From the NCBI RefSeq assembly GCF_000003815.2, contig NC_049992.1, positions 5,468,481 to 5,532,480 of the forward strand: DNA of 64,000 nucleotides. The letters are read 5' to 3'. The stretch's first letter is position 1. The number at the start of each line of letters is the position of its first letter. Origin of the DNA: Branchiostoma floridae (Eukaryota > Chordata > Leptocardii > Amphioxiformes > Branchiostomatidae). Position numbers and translations under genes: made by a program. Of this stretch, positions 39,701-49,963 are shown one piece after another. The notes below the pieces were generated by a model. The model worked only from the letters and a program-made list of their open reading frames with translations. It had not been told where the DNA came from and did no database searches.

Positions 39701-41259
39701 GAAAAGATAGAATTTAGCTTGATTGAATTAACCATAAAATACAATTATTTGTTTCATTGACAAAAGGATACATCTCAAATGCATTATAAATTCTTGATTT
39801 CTTTTGACTCACAACATGTCTCATAGTGAATGAAATAACGTTGCGATTAATTAATGTTTTACGAGCTTCGTTTCCTTCTAAATGAGACATTTGAAAGATT
39901 GGAATCATTTTAAAGCATTTCCAAAGCGTCGTGGATATGAGAAGAAATACGATCTTGCAGTGGTAAACCATAAATAATAAAACAACACCTGGACTTTGGG
40001 AAAGACACTTGAAATGTAGAATATCTAAAGTATCTCAAACGTATATGCATATCTTCAGTATGGTGAGGAGAGTCCATGTTAACGCTTGACATTTGTTATT
40101 GTAATACTGTTTTTACTATATATTTATCTCGCTAGCCCTTGGGTATGCAAGAGCTTTCAAGTAGCCTTAATTCAAGAAGTCACGTTATGACACATACTTG
40201 ATTACGTCTTTTACGCACTCCCCTTGAGTAGGCTTTCACGCATCCCGCATTGACGATGTAATCATCGTAACATTTATAGTTTTTAGCAACGATGAGCCTA
40301 GTACCCTTATCATCCACACATAGTTATCAGTGAACTATTTTCACATCTTAAAAGTAAATGGTGGTAAAGCAAACGATATAAGCATGTAATTTGCCATGTT
40401 ATGTTGCTTATTATCAAAACAGTCAGAGGATATGCAAGACCTCCCAAGGAGTCTAAATTTAGCTGGTGGTGGGTTGTAATTGGTCGTTAAAAAGTACATA
40501 ATTCTCAAAATTGTCATATATTTTTTGTAATTAAAAACATTATCTTGATGTAACGCAATTTGATTAACATTCATCTATGCCCAACGTAGCTTCAAGAGGG
40601 GATCTGAGACGTGCCAAGATTTCAAATGATGCAGAAAACCAGACCTGCCGTGGATTCATACAATACATCCAGTCCTTCTGGAATTATGCTGTTCACCAAA
40701 AAGCTTGAATACGTACAAACGTTCATACAAACATATACAGACAAACATGCTTACGTACACACATACATTTAAACATACATGCAACCGCTATTACAAAACA
40801 TAACCTTCTTAGTGGAAGCAATAGTTGGCTTGGATATATGAAGTAAAACAGTTTTTCATCAAACAAAAATATCATAAGTCATAATAGTTTAAGCATGACG
40901 AGTTCTTATGGTTTATAATATTAATTTTATATTGCTACTTAGACTTAGACTATGGTAAACCATGTGTGTTTAGAGCAAGTCTGAGGTACCGGCGCACACT
41001 GAGTTGCTGAACATCAAATATTTTGTTCGAGGAGACACATACAGCTAAGACATATATTGTCTTTAATCAGGATTCTATGACCGCACTTAGGTATGTGAAT
41101 CAATAGAATTTTCATACAGTGAAATAAACGGTTACACCAAGATTGCATGTAGAAAATACCGAAAGCGTTGTACTTACCAAAACCTTGGGATCCTTGGCCA
41201 TCGGTGTCGCATGTCAGAAAACTGACTCCGAAAACGATGTAAATGGCAACTCGCAGCAT
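27796..41259 (-). CDS. Ionotropic glutamate receptor C, ATD-less subunit with divergent ligand site
   Basis: Proposed exons, 5' to 3' on the minus strand: 41259-41178 (signal peptide), 37870-37826, 37511-37413, 37067-37012, 35730-35539, 35080-34896, 33702-33560, 33182-33070, 32605-32491, 32136-31878, 29076-28922, 28597-28527, 27945-27796. All phases agree, giving about 554 aa. S1 begins [14 protein letters not shown]; the ligand Arg is in SLTITSQRE. The pore loop ends WSLMRKG (Arg at Q/R), and M3 has [11 protein letters not shown]2 has GSL and a Cys pair in ECRL/SSCNL, but His in FMVHGPYF where family members keep Glu/Asp. M4 is [15 protein letters not shown]. No amino-terminal domain lies in the 4-kb 5' introns. 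Exons from 37067 downward are secure. The three 5' exons are less so, and the 37413 donor (CCG|GTCAGG) is weak. Intron 29077-31877 contains a foldback element and an assembly gap. Confidence 0.83.
29259..29352 (+). repeat. CGAAAAGGAA decamer minisatellite
   Basis: About nine to ten perfect copies of the 10-mer CGAAAAGGAA. The unit also appears reverse-complemented at 30179-30282 and 31590-31640, always in the arms of the foldback element. Short open frames through it are artefacts of the repeat. Confidence 0.95.
29355..29855. repeat. 501-bp direct duplication, left copy
   Basis: Appears identical, with a constant offset of 965 bp, to 30320-30820, and ends exactly at the N gap. An uninterrupted match that stops at a gap edge suggests an assembly overlap not collapsed, or an allelic copy. 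A recent true duplication is also possible. Confidence 0.9.
29856..30178. other. Assembly gap (run of N)
   Basis: 323 undetermined bases inside the foldback element. Open frames spanning it have no meaning. Confidence 1.
30320..30820. repeat. 501-bp direct duplication, right copy
   Basis: Partner of 29355-29855. Upstream sequences differ: here an inverted decamer array meets a forward one at a palindromic centre near 30283. Downstream the unique interior of the foldback element continues. Confidence 0.9.
33925..34035 (-). repeat. tRNA-derived SINE
   Basis: On the minus strand TGTGGCGTAACTGGGAGAGT resembles a pol III A box, and CCGAGTTCGATCCCCGCC a B box, at tRNA-like spacing. A tRNA-unrelated body follows (CTTGGGAAAGGCGACCTTCA.. 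CACTCAGGTGT). Similar body sequence is seen at 34350-34420. No intact tRNA cloverleaf is claimed. It lies in an intron of iGluR C. Confidence 0.65.
34044..34363. repeat. Tandem duplication, period about 160 bp
   Basis: ACAACATATTAGATAGTGAT starts at 34044 and again at 34204. Both copies run through CAATCATTGTCTTTT, TTGATTTGCCG, ATTATACTAGTGA.CACGGG and TAGACGTCGTGTCCAGGGAA. Intronic, SINE-associated. Confidence 0.85.
35776..36000. mobile_element. MITE in iGluR C intron
   Basis: Same family as 20602-20880: the core has TCACTGTTTTGTTATTTTCTC and ATTGCGTAATACGTAAAAGT, and the right end reads GACGCAAGTGCAGTGAGAGT then GCACC. The left end is TCACTGCGCTTGCGTCAA. It lies just upstream of the S1 exon on the minus strand. 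Confidence 0.75.
36047..36183. repeat. Small inverted-repeat element
   Basis: TTGCTGGAAGTCTGTA at the left is matched by TACAGACTTCCAGCCA at the right, with about 105 bp between. Non-coding, intronic. Confidence 0.55.
37354..41259 (-). CDS. Alternative reading: 94-aa secreted glycopeptide with GPI-like tail
   Basis: Exons 41259-41178, 37870-37826 and 37511-37354 join in phase (82+45+158 nt). The result starts [17 protein letters not shown], a signal peptide, and ends with a stop at 37354-37356. The mature part has three N-glycosylation sequons (NAS at 44, NRT at 64, NST at 69). It finishes with small residues (VSGQG) followed by [16 protein letters not shown], the layout of a GPI-attachment signal. 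The first two exons and most of the third are also the proposed 5' end of iGluR C; this product arises if the weak donor at 37413 is not used. I recognise no family. The architecture resembles CD52/CD24-type mini glycoproteins, but the tail could simply be translated intron. Confidence 0.3.
38363..38670. repeat. Tandem duplication, period about 159 bp
   Basis: GGCACCGAAAACA.ATAACAC begins near 38363 and at 38522. Both copies share ATTTCGTTCGAAGGCT-like, TACGTTTATGTAC and AGAACACAAA.GCATAC blocks. It lies in a 5' intron of iGluR C. Confidence 0.75.
38862..39115. repeat. Tandem duplication, period about 135 bp
   Basis: TTTTGATTATATTTCAAT followed by GT.GAC, then ATGGTGATAATAAATAAA.. and TTTGTGGGCATTG or TTTGTTGGCATTG, occurs twice. 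Intronic and AT-rich. Confidence 0.7.
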
Positions 41260-42716
41260 GATTTTGGCGCTACCGAATAGTTCAGGCGCTTAACATGCCC
41301 AAGTGTACGTTATGGGCAATAGAACTGCTGGGTTGACATTTAAGTAAAAGTAGTGCGTACCACGCCCAAATCTGGCCAATGGGACGGTTGCAAATACCAC
41401 TAACGTTACCACAAGATACGTAGAGTAGTACAATGCCGCGGGCCGTGTGAAGTTCGTGCTCTGTTTAGGTTGTTTTGGCTGACAAAAAAGGATGGAATTG
41501 AATGAGTGAATATGCTGTTCTTCTGAAGCCCAGCTCTTAAGAAATTTCCAACTGTATGTAATGAAATTTCTTCATCTTTCGTTTTTTTTCAAATCTTAAA
41601 GCTTCATCTTCGAAGTTTTTATTTTTCGACATTCTAAATAATGTATTGTAATTTGAAAAAAAAAATACCATACTGCGGTTATTTCATTGTGATGTAGAGC
41701 TGCATTCGCACCATGCTGCAATGTCAAAGGTGCTATTACCACCAGACAATTTATTCTTTAGCAATCACATATTACTGTGCACCTGCGGCTAACGGTCCTT
41801 ACATATCGGTTCATGCCAGGATACGTGAATGCGCACTTTGATGCTTTGCCAGAATTGGAACCGACTGTGCCTTAGTCATCTGAACAATAAGTTAGAGTTT
41901 CTGAAAGTAATATACAGTGACTAAGGACTTTTATTGTATATATAAACATATATATATATATATACTGGTTGAGTACAGGTCGCAACAAAAGATCAGTTTA
42001 CTGAGACATATAATGTCAATTTAACGCAAGAACAATATTCTACAAATTGAGTTCGACTTCTTCTCGCTTCTTTATGAGGCTGAAAATGTTTGAGAAGATA
42101 TGTTTTACAATCAAAGGTTTGTATGAATCCATTAGAAATGCGAATTTGCCTGTACCATACGTGTATAAAGTAGGGAAACATAAGTGATATCAGTCTATAA
42201 AGTTTACTTCTGTAAACTACATTCCGCTTCAAAATGTTGTTCATCTTAGAACTATAAAACAAATGTAGCATTTTCATCGAATGCAGCTGTTACCACTAAC
42301 CGTAAAATAGAAGTGTCTGACCCTGTTGACCCTATCAGCATCGACAAAGTACCTTTTGGGAGAAACGGACAGATGAAGTACATTTACCGTTCAATACGTC
42401 TTACGTTTATAGCTCGCTGGTTTCGCTTAGCACAGCGACGTATGCGTAAAGACACAACGAAACGTTGTAAGTATAGGATCCGGACTGGGCCCACTACAAA
42501 ATATGTGAAGGGCGCAGAACCAACCAAGCTTTCAGATTCTGTACCAACAACGATAACAGGGGTGTTGTTGTTACCAACATGTAAACAGACCTGCAGTTGC
42601 TGTCACTTCAAGAAAATTATCCGGACTAAGCATGAGGTGCAAAATGACTTATATACGTTTATAGACTGATGAAAGTACTAACAACTGAGTATCATCAACC
42701 GGCTCATGATCAGACA

Positions 42717-42885
42717 AGATTAAGAAATAGTCATGCCTTACAGTATGTAGGTATTTAACCAAGAATTGATGTGTTAAAATATTTGAACTTTCCTAGAATT
42801 ACCTTAGAGCGGAATTCACTGCCATCAAGTACAGTAGACGCATCCTCTCTTGATAGCTTCAAACAACATTTGCAGTCGGTCAGGT
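42717..42885 (+). mobile_element. LINE reverse-transcriptase C-terminal remnant
   Basis: Plus-strand reading gives RLRNSHALQY, then after a frameshift LNFPRITLERNSLPSSTVDA and SSLDSFKQHL. This is the end of a CR1/jockey-type non-LTR retrotransposon ORF, where an 'FPRTI.EWN.LP....ASSL.SFK' pattern is common. The copy at 55311-55463 has the same pattern. It is broken and not functional. Confidence 0.65.
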
Positions 42886-43867
42886 TTAAAGAAAGGTCAG
42901 GTTTGGCAAATGTAGATAATGTTAACCTGCTGCTGCCTCGCCTCGTACATGTGCATTTGGTGTGTTGCGCCCAATGGCGGTTATACATGTATCTGTGATA
43001 CAAATAAAAGTACAGCTACAGAGGCTGAGCATTCATTCATGTTTTTGCATTGTTTTTATTTACCTTTTATTTTATTTTATTACATTACCAGTGAACACCA
43101 TCTATCACAACCCATAAGAACTCGACCTTGGTGAAAAAGGCCAAATGGCCAAATCAAGCTGTCGACCTTTAAATAAAGGCACTGAAAGAAATCATTACGT
43201 CTGGACCGTATATCTGCTGAAGCGTGTTGCCTGCTTTGGTCCTCGTTCCTGTGTTAGAGGCCATGAAATCAAATCCCTGTCAGCGCTCTCGGGCAAGGCA
43301 ATTTCATGCACATTTTTTCTTACTTCGACCGGATGAAAATGGGTACATATAGCTTGGGTTAGGGGGCTTCTGACCTAGGGACGTTCGTTGCTTAGGGCGT
43401 TGACTGAAGATTCTATGTGTTGTAGAGTCCCATTGCCTAGTTTTTAAAAGAGCCTACCACAATTACCATTAGCCTCTGCTTCTCTTTTCGGGTTCGTTGG
43501 TCCTCAATCTTAATGATTCGTGCTTGTTCGGTGTGTCAAAAGGAGAAGGTGGGTCGTTTAAGTCCTATTCACGTAAACCGTATCCTTGAAATAACTTTGA
43601 GGTGTAAATTGTATATTGTTACGTAGTGACGATTTTGCACTATTTGCACCACAGCACCGGTACTAGTCGGTAGCAGATTTAAATCTTGAGCATTAGGGTC
43701 AATACATTTACGTTCGGAACTTCAAGACAGTCACAGATTCTATGTCATAATGTGCGGTGAGATCTTCAATGTGCTCGGGTGTGGTTGTCTTCAAACATGG
43801 GATGTTGGCTTTAATTTTGTAATTCTTACCCAAATATTTTGCATCATTTCAAATTATATATTTTCAT

Positions 43868-43873
43868 TTTATT
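43868..43873 (-). terminator. Candidate polyadenylation signal of PM20D1-like gene
   Basis: Plus-strand TTTATT reads AATAAA on the minus strand, about 219 bp beyond the stop at 44092. Position and strand fit; no cleavage evidence is available. Confidence 0.4.
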
Positions 43874-44091
43874 GCAGTAAATAATTCGGCTTTGGCTGTC
43901 ACTTTTGGACATTCCCTCAAGTTTACTGAATAAACCGCTGATTATATGGCAAACCGTCCAAAGGATTAAAGCACCCGTATTGTGCAGTATTCGATGCATT
44001 CAAAATTTCGAAAGAGCTGACTACATTATAAATTATCAGCTGGAGAACCTGTTAATATACTGGCAGAACCAAACGCTTAGAACGGATTTTT

Positions 44092-47000
44092 CTACAGATC
44101 TTCATCATGTACATGTCTTTTGACTTCCAAAGGTTTATCCATATTCACGATGAGGTGATAGTAAAAGTTCATGACTCTCTCGTAATCCCTCACAGAGATC
44201 CTCTCGTTCAGCCCGTGGAATCTCGGGAGATCGGACGGTGTCATGACACATGGGTTGAACCGGTAGATGGCGCTGCTCAGGTTCCAGTAGTGCCGTGTGT
44301 CCGTGTTGGCAATCATGAAGGTGGGGGTCACCAGGGCATCTGGGTAGATCTGTGTGTGTACAACATCATGTCGATACTATTACAAATCTTATTAAATCGT
44401 ATTAGTCGTACTATCCTTTTACTACTTTTAGACTAGAGTAGACACTTGTGATATTGTTTTTACACTGTATGAATCTCTCATGTTACCTGCAATTAGCACA
44501 CGGACAAGAATTTGCAATAAAACTTTATCATCAAAATTTGACCTTGACCTTTGCCCCCCCCCCCCACACACACCTACCTACATAACAAATGGTATTGCAA
44601 TTTATCCAGAGGTTCAAAAGTTATGCATGAAACACGAACACACACACACGCAAAAGTACACACACACACACATAAAAAAACCGCTTTAATGGTTGTAACA
44701 ACGAAAGACAAATGAAGCAATAAAGAAACAGTATATACTAGAAATTGAGAAATGGTATATTGTTCTTCTTAAACACACATGTGCTTACATGTACCCACCT
44801 GCTGAATAGTCTCCTGAAGCAACATATATGTAGGAGAATCCTTCCCGTAAGGTGAGGTCGGAGCAGGTTCCAGACTGTTTATAACATTAATCTTAACCCT
44901 GGGATCATTGATGACCTTTAGGTCATGTTCCATCACTTCCTCCACACTTGACATTGGATGTATCCGGTGGTCTATGACGGCCACGGCCTCCGGTGAGATG
45001 ACGTTGTCCTTGACCCCCGCGTTGAAACGCGTCACGGCGGTCGTCGTCCGAGCGAACGCGTTGGTTTGTGGTTTTCGTGCGTACACCCAGGCGACCAATG
45101 GAGAGAAGAGCCACAGGTTAGCGGTCAAGATCCGGTAAGGTAGGGTCATCTCCGTGGCAACGTACTCCAACGTGCGCATCTCCGGACCCGTGCCGAACAA
45201 GTTAGGGTGTGGGTTGTCCTCAAGCTTACTGATGGCTCTGGATAGGATTCCTGAAATACAAAATGAAAGTGGCACAATAACCTAGCAATCAGGTCTAACG
45301 GCTTGACCTGGATATCTAGAAGAACAAGTTTACTAAAGATAATGCCTTAGAAGAGTCAAACCAACTGAAATGATTAGTCCATGGGCTAGTTCCCCAAAAA
45401 TGATAGATAGTTTTATTTATTTATTTATTGAAACTTCACAGATCAGTTACAATCTGAGGGGAGCCGGCAACAGAAATCCAGTTTCTCTACGAGGCCGACT
45501 CCCCAGAAGATCTACAAGCAATGTAATAAAAACCTATAATCGAAACCTACATATAAATACAATAAAAGATTGATAACAAGTTAACAAGTTCAATAACGGT
45601 TGGGAATAAAATAGCTAGTGAATCATGAAAGTAAGCAATGAGAGCAGCGGCAAATAGAAGTCCAGGTACAAAAATCATCAGCTGAGAAGGTGTGATCTGT
45701 GCGGGATGTATAGTGATTGACCAGTAATTTCCTAACAGATGGAATGGTAAGGTTTGAGTACATATGTTGTCGGATTGTTGCAGGTAAAGTGTTCCAGATA
45801 AGTACAATGCGGCTGAAGTAAGAGAAAGTAAATGTTTCGGTTTTACATACACGGACAACAAGTTGGAAAGGGTCAGTTGAACGGAGTTGTCTATGTGATA
45901 ATGATACTTGTACAAACCGATGAATATCAATGGAGTATAGGCCACGAAAACACTTAAAGAGAAACAATATGTCAAAAAGTTCACGCCTATAACAAAGAGG
46001 TAACAACTTAGTGGTTACAAGTCTGTCCCTATATAACAAATCATAGCTGTTACAGATGTATTTGGTGGCTCTCCGTTGAACTCCCTCAACTTTACGTAAA
46101 AGAAATCTCGTGTGAGGGGACCACACCTGTGAGCAATAATCTAAATGCGGTTCTCACCGATAGCTGACTCGGATCTAGGCATGGAGGCGTGGCCGCCTTC
46201 TTCTTTCACCTCTAGGCGCAGCTGCAAGAATCCTTTCTCAGCAACACTGACGAGGGCAACAAGTTTGTCTACACCTGAAGACAAAATTGGACACTTGTGG
46301 GGACTCTTCAATCATCATCATCACCATATCTCTCTACAGCACAATGCCTACAATATTTCTGCTAGATTACCTTTTTCTGTCTGTAACGACCATGACACGT
46401 ACTATGAACAATATGTGCGACCAAATTGTTTAAGCATGAAAGTTCATCTGTGTTCACTTGGTATTGTGGGAAAACTTAAGTCCCATTTAAACTTGGTGTT
46501 GGTTAAGTAAAGTTGAGTTTTCCCACAAAGAAATTGTTTTAAATCATTCTTGATGTCAAATACATGTATATCTACATGTAAGATATCGCACATAAGATGC
46601 TCACCGGGCATAAGACCATCTCCTACCGGAGTTCCTTCGTCCAGGATGAATGCTATTTTCTCTCCCCTCTGAGTCAACACGTCACTGATAACCTTTGCCC
46701 CGAAATGACCACCTATCTCCTCATCGTGTCCGAAGGCGAGGTACAAAGTACGTTTGGGCTCATGTCCTCTCGATAGGAGAAACTCCACCGCCTCTAGACT
46801 CCCCATTACGTTATGCTTGTCGTCTAGCGTCCCTCTCCCATAGATGTACCCGTCTCGGACCTGTCCCGAAAATGGCGGTGCCTCCCAGTCAGTTTCCTGT
46901 GTGATGGGCACCACGTCTAGGTGAGACGCCAACATGTAGGGTTCTAGCGAGCCGTCCGACCCTTCCACTCGGTACAACAAGCTGTAGTTCCCGACCACTT

Positions 47001-47319
47001 CCCTCCGGACCAACGGTGAGCTGTGGATCGTCGGGAAACCGTCCTGGATAAACCGGACGAACTTGAGTAACTCCTGTGGTGTCCCCACGCCGCGTTCATA
47101 AGACACGGTTTGGAACTGAATGGCTGAGCTGAAACGGGCTAGTCTTTCCTCATCGGCAGGGATGAAGTCAGGGTCGGTGGTCTTACACTCCGGTGGGGAG
47201 GTTTGGTAGGACGGGAAGGTCAAAGTTGTAATAACAACAATCATCAGAACCAAGGCCAGCAACACAGTCAGAAGCTTCAGGGCGGCGAATAGAGTACGCT
47301 GGATTCCCACTGTCGCCAT
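44092..47319 (-). CDS. PM20D1: PM20D1-like M20 peptidase (N-fatty-acyl-amino acid synthase/hydrolase)
   Basis: Four exons: 47319-46605, 46274-46158, 45250-44799, 44349-44092. They total 1542 nt (513 aa), close to the roughly 500 aa of vertebrate PM20D1. An N-terminal hydrophobic helix (about 9-35) acts as signal peptide or anchor. Dinuclear zinc-site motifs are all present: SHLDVVP (H133, D135), GRGTLDDK (D166), GHDEE (E200, E201), DEG (D227) and FHGLNE (H473). GGHASMP marks the lid/dimerisation domain. Family role: reversible condensation of fatty acids with amino acids and hydrolysis of N-acyl amino acids, secreted or luminal; yeast carboxypeptidase S is related. The MATVG start is preferred; an in-frame ATG 36 nt upstream would add MCVYLRRDSLSN. 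The helix is followed by a Pro-rich linker rather than an obvious cleavage site, so membrane anchoring is possible. A LINE fragment sits in intron 2. Confidence 0.93.
45406..46135 (-). mobile_element. 5'-truncated LINE with reverse-transcriptase C-terminus
   Basis: On the minus strand an open frame from 46126 reads VWSPHTRFLLRKVEGVQRRA then TKYICNSYDLLYRDRL. This is the thumb/C-terminal region typical of CR1-type non-LTR retrotransposons ('W.P....I..IE.VQRR.T'). It continues with YFSRIVLIWNTLP. A 3' UTR-like tail ends in (TTTA)n at 45412-45430. It is truncated at its 5' end and lies in PM20D1 intron 2, same strand. Confidence 0.8.
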
Positions 47320-48600
47320 GTTGCTTAAACTGTCTCGCCGTAAATACACACACAAACACGCCAGACTGTTTATTTTTTGATTGCTTTTTTGTCTGTCTTA
47401 TTCAAACAACCGTGGGACCGATGTACGTATCATGTTTCTTCTAAGCCCTCTGCTCTATTAGTGCAATCAACGGTCACGATTCTGAACTCAGTTAGTGTTT
47501 TTGGCTATTTTTTTCTGTCCATTTCCTTTTATTTGACAAACCGACAATAGCGAAACCCATACAGTCCTACATTTTCACTATTACCAAGAAGCGAGAAGAA
47601 GCCGAACTTTTGTGTTAGACTAGATTTGTGACACTTTTATGTATGTAACGCTCCTATTTTTTGGAAAAAAAAATAAAAATAAAATTACCACTCAGCAAAT
47701 TTTCACCATTAACGAAGCCATTCACCAACTTTCTGGTGTAGCAAACATAAAAACTGACACTACTTTTGTAATTTTCAATGAACAGGTGCTGTTACTGTAC
47801 AGTAATAGTGTTTTTGTACTTTTTTCAAGCTGAGAACTTTTTATTCTTTATGTTTTGGATTAGCCTTTACCTTTACCCCAACCATTTTACAAGTTTTAGT
47901 TTTATTTTTATTTCGCCCTCTCGCTCCATATTTTTTATGAAAAAATCCGTGAACCAAGAAATTAAATTGGTGTGGCCTTATAGAGGGATTGAAGACATTA
48001 TAAAAGGCTCTCAAAGTACTGTATAATTATGTACAACTAAGTGAAAATCTAGGCCAAGTAAATCATTAAGGGTACAGTTAAACTTAGCGGCCACCTTTGC
48101 ATGGCGACCACCTGGCTATTGCGGTCACTTTTTGTAGGTCCCTTGGATTTTTTCCATTGACCTAAGCATTAACAAATAGTCTACAATAAAAAAGAAATTA
48201 CACTACACAAAACATGCAAGATTTTTCAAGCAAAATTTACTATTCGGATGCAAAAACAAAAGCTTCAGGCATTCTTATTATTTCCAAATACAGGATAATT
48301 GTACATGTACCTCTATCTAAGTACAACTAATATACACTGTACTTTCTTCATCATTTTCTATATTTTTACATAGACTTTATGTATTGTACTAGACAAGGCG
48401 CAAACAACAATACTTTACTGTTAGAAATGAATTGAATGAGCCATGGGAAGACATCGTACGTCCTTTTGATTGTATGAAGTTGTAGTAAACCTGGTCACAT
48501 GTCAGTTGCATGGAACATGAAGTAGTGCATTTTTCTTACTGCCTTTGCAGTAGTCAGAATTGAATATTGCACCACTATTTCATTTACTCTTCAACTTCAG

Positions 48601-48922
48601 CAGGGCCGGACAAGTTTTCTCAAGTTCACTTGTCCTATCGGGCAAGCACATAAAAAATCTACTTGCCCGAACCAATTTTTCACTTGCCCAAAATTCAAAT
48701 GTCACCGTTACTCGTATATGTATTTTCACTTCCAGCAATTGAATTCTCTGTTGACCATTGCTTGATGTTATGACAGTAAAAAGTAACAAGTAAATCAAAA
48801 TTGAGGTCAATCAATGGAAAATCTTACTTGCCCCATCGGGCAAGTGGTGTAGGTCATGCACTTGCCCGATCAGCACTTTCACTTGCCCTGGACAATAGGG
48901 CTAGTGGACTTGTCCAACCCTG
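48601..48922. mobile_element. hAT-like MITE with 5-bp TSD (CACTTGCCC family), copy 1
   Basis: Runs from CAGGGCCGGACAAG to CTTGTCCAACCCTG, an imperfect terminal inverted repeat, flanked on both sides by TTCAG. The interior repeats ACTTGCCC and its complement GGGCAAGT. A second copy is at 61974-62361. CAGGG/CCCTG termini suggest hAT; the superfamily is inferred. Confidence 0.85.
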
Positions 48923-49744
48923 TTCAGACATTTGAGAATAGGTACTTGTAAAATATCATTTCTTGTGTATATTGCAGATCTTAAGTATCTTTTTCTTGAC
49001 ATGTCTTAGATTTCACCTCCAGAGACAAACACAGCATTACTGCCACCTTGTTGACGGAGAAACTTTCAATAAAACTTTTGCACAATGGAAGACAGTCACT
49101 GAAAACGTCAGTTGTTGAGAAGGGAGAATACAGTGTTCTGGGCCATATACTCTGGACAAATATCTGCTCAACTCATGTCTTGTCTTGTCAAGTCTTAGAG
49201 TAACTGTTGTGTACATGTGTTTAGTTCCAGCTTAATTACTGTGAACGGCTAATAATTTCATCTGTTTGAATACTTGATCCTAAAAATTCAAATCTTCTGA
49301 TCCTTTTTAAACTTTTAAAGTTATTGCTAAGGTCACATGTCCAAAGTTTCTAACAAAAAGTGCAATTGTGGAGGAGACGTCCAAACATGTGGAATGTCTG
49401 TAATTGTTCTGTGATAGACACTTTTCTTTTTCGCTTCTCTTTCGAAACATCCTGGTCGGTGCCTATTTTGGAAATGTGACCTTAAAGCATTACAATGCGG
49501 TCACAACGCGGTCACATATGTATGACTTTGATGCTTCAAGCAGGTTGTGACAGACCCAACCACCGACATGGATCCAAAACAGCATTTTGTGCACCAAGAG
49601 AGTTGAACTTTCTGGAGACATACATTTTTGTCCTCCAAATTGCCTGAAGCTAGCGATCATATGACGAATGTGACCGCAACCTTAGACTCTGTATGTGACT
49701 GCAACCTTAGAGGACAAGTTTGACAACATCTAAGAGAGAAAGAG

Positions 49745-49900
49745 ACATCAATATATGCTCCCTTCTGTGGGACTGAGTGTAGGCTTTGCGGGAGGGGGGC
49801 TGCCAGGAGACTCCGGTGTCTGAGAGAAAGAGACATCACTACTTGCTCCCTCCTGTGGGACTGGGTGTAGGCTTTGCGGGAGGGGGGCAACCTACTGTAT
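49745..49900 (-). repeat. Extra copies of the ATAD3 C-terminal coding repeat in the 3' flank
   Basis: The end of the last ATAD3 exon (minus-strand CCCCCCTCCCGCAAAGCCTA.. to ..GGGAGCAAG.AGTGATGTCT) is repeated downstream of the stop at about 49833-49890 and 49745-49805. A unit of CTTAGAGGACAAGT.TGACA is associated with the copies. They lie after the in-frame stop and are probably 3' UTR. Confidence 0.8.
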
Positions 49901-49963
49901 GTGACCGCAACCTTAGAGGACAAGTATGACAGGAGAGAAAGAGATCTAAGAGAGACAGAGACA

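Larger units (their letters stand above)
41260..44091. other. Intergenic region, iGluR C to PM20D1-like gene
   Basis: 2.8 kb between the proposed iGluR C start and the stop of the next minus-strand gene. It contains a TA microsatellite (about 41937-41963), a LINE reverse-transcriptase remnant (42717-42885) and a minus-strand polyadenylation signal near 43868. A 118-codon plus frame at 42313-42669 shows no domain and is not called. Confidence 0.6.
47320..49963. other. Intergenic region, PM20D1-like gene to ATAD3
   Basis: 2.6 kb holding the presumed PM20D1 promoter side and the ATAD3 3' UTR. It contains one hAT-like MITE (48601-48922) and diverged copies of the ATAD3 C-terminal coding repeat (49745-49900). 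No other exon was seen. Confidence 0.6.

Noticed and set aside
42313-42669. 118-codon plus-strand frame between iGluR C and PM20D1
   Set aside because: No recognisable family, no supporting splice structure, adjacent to a LINE remnant.
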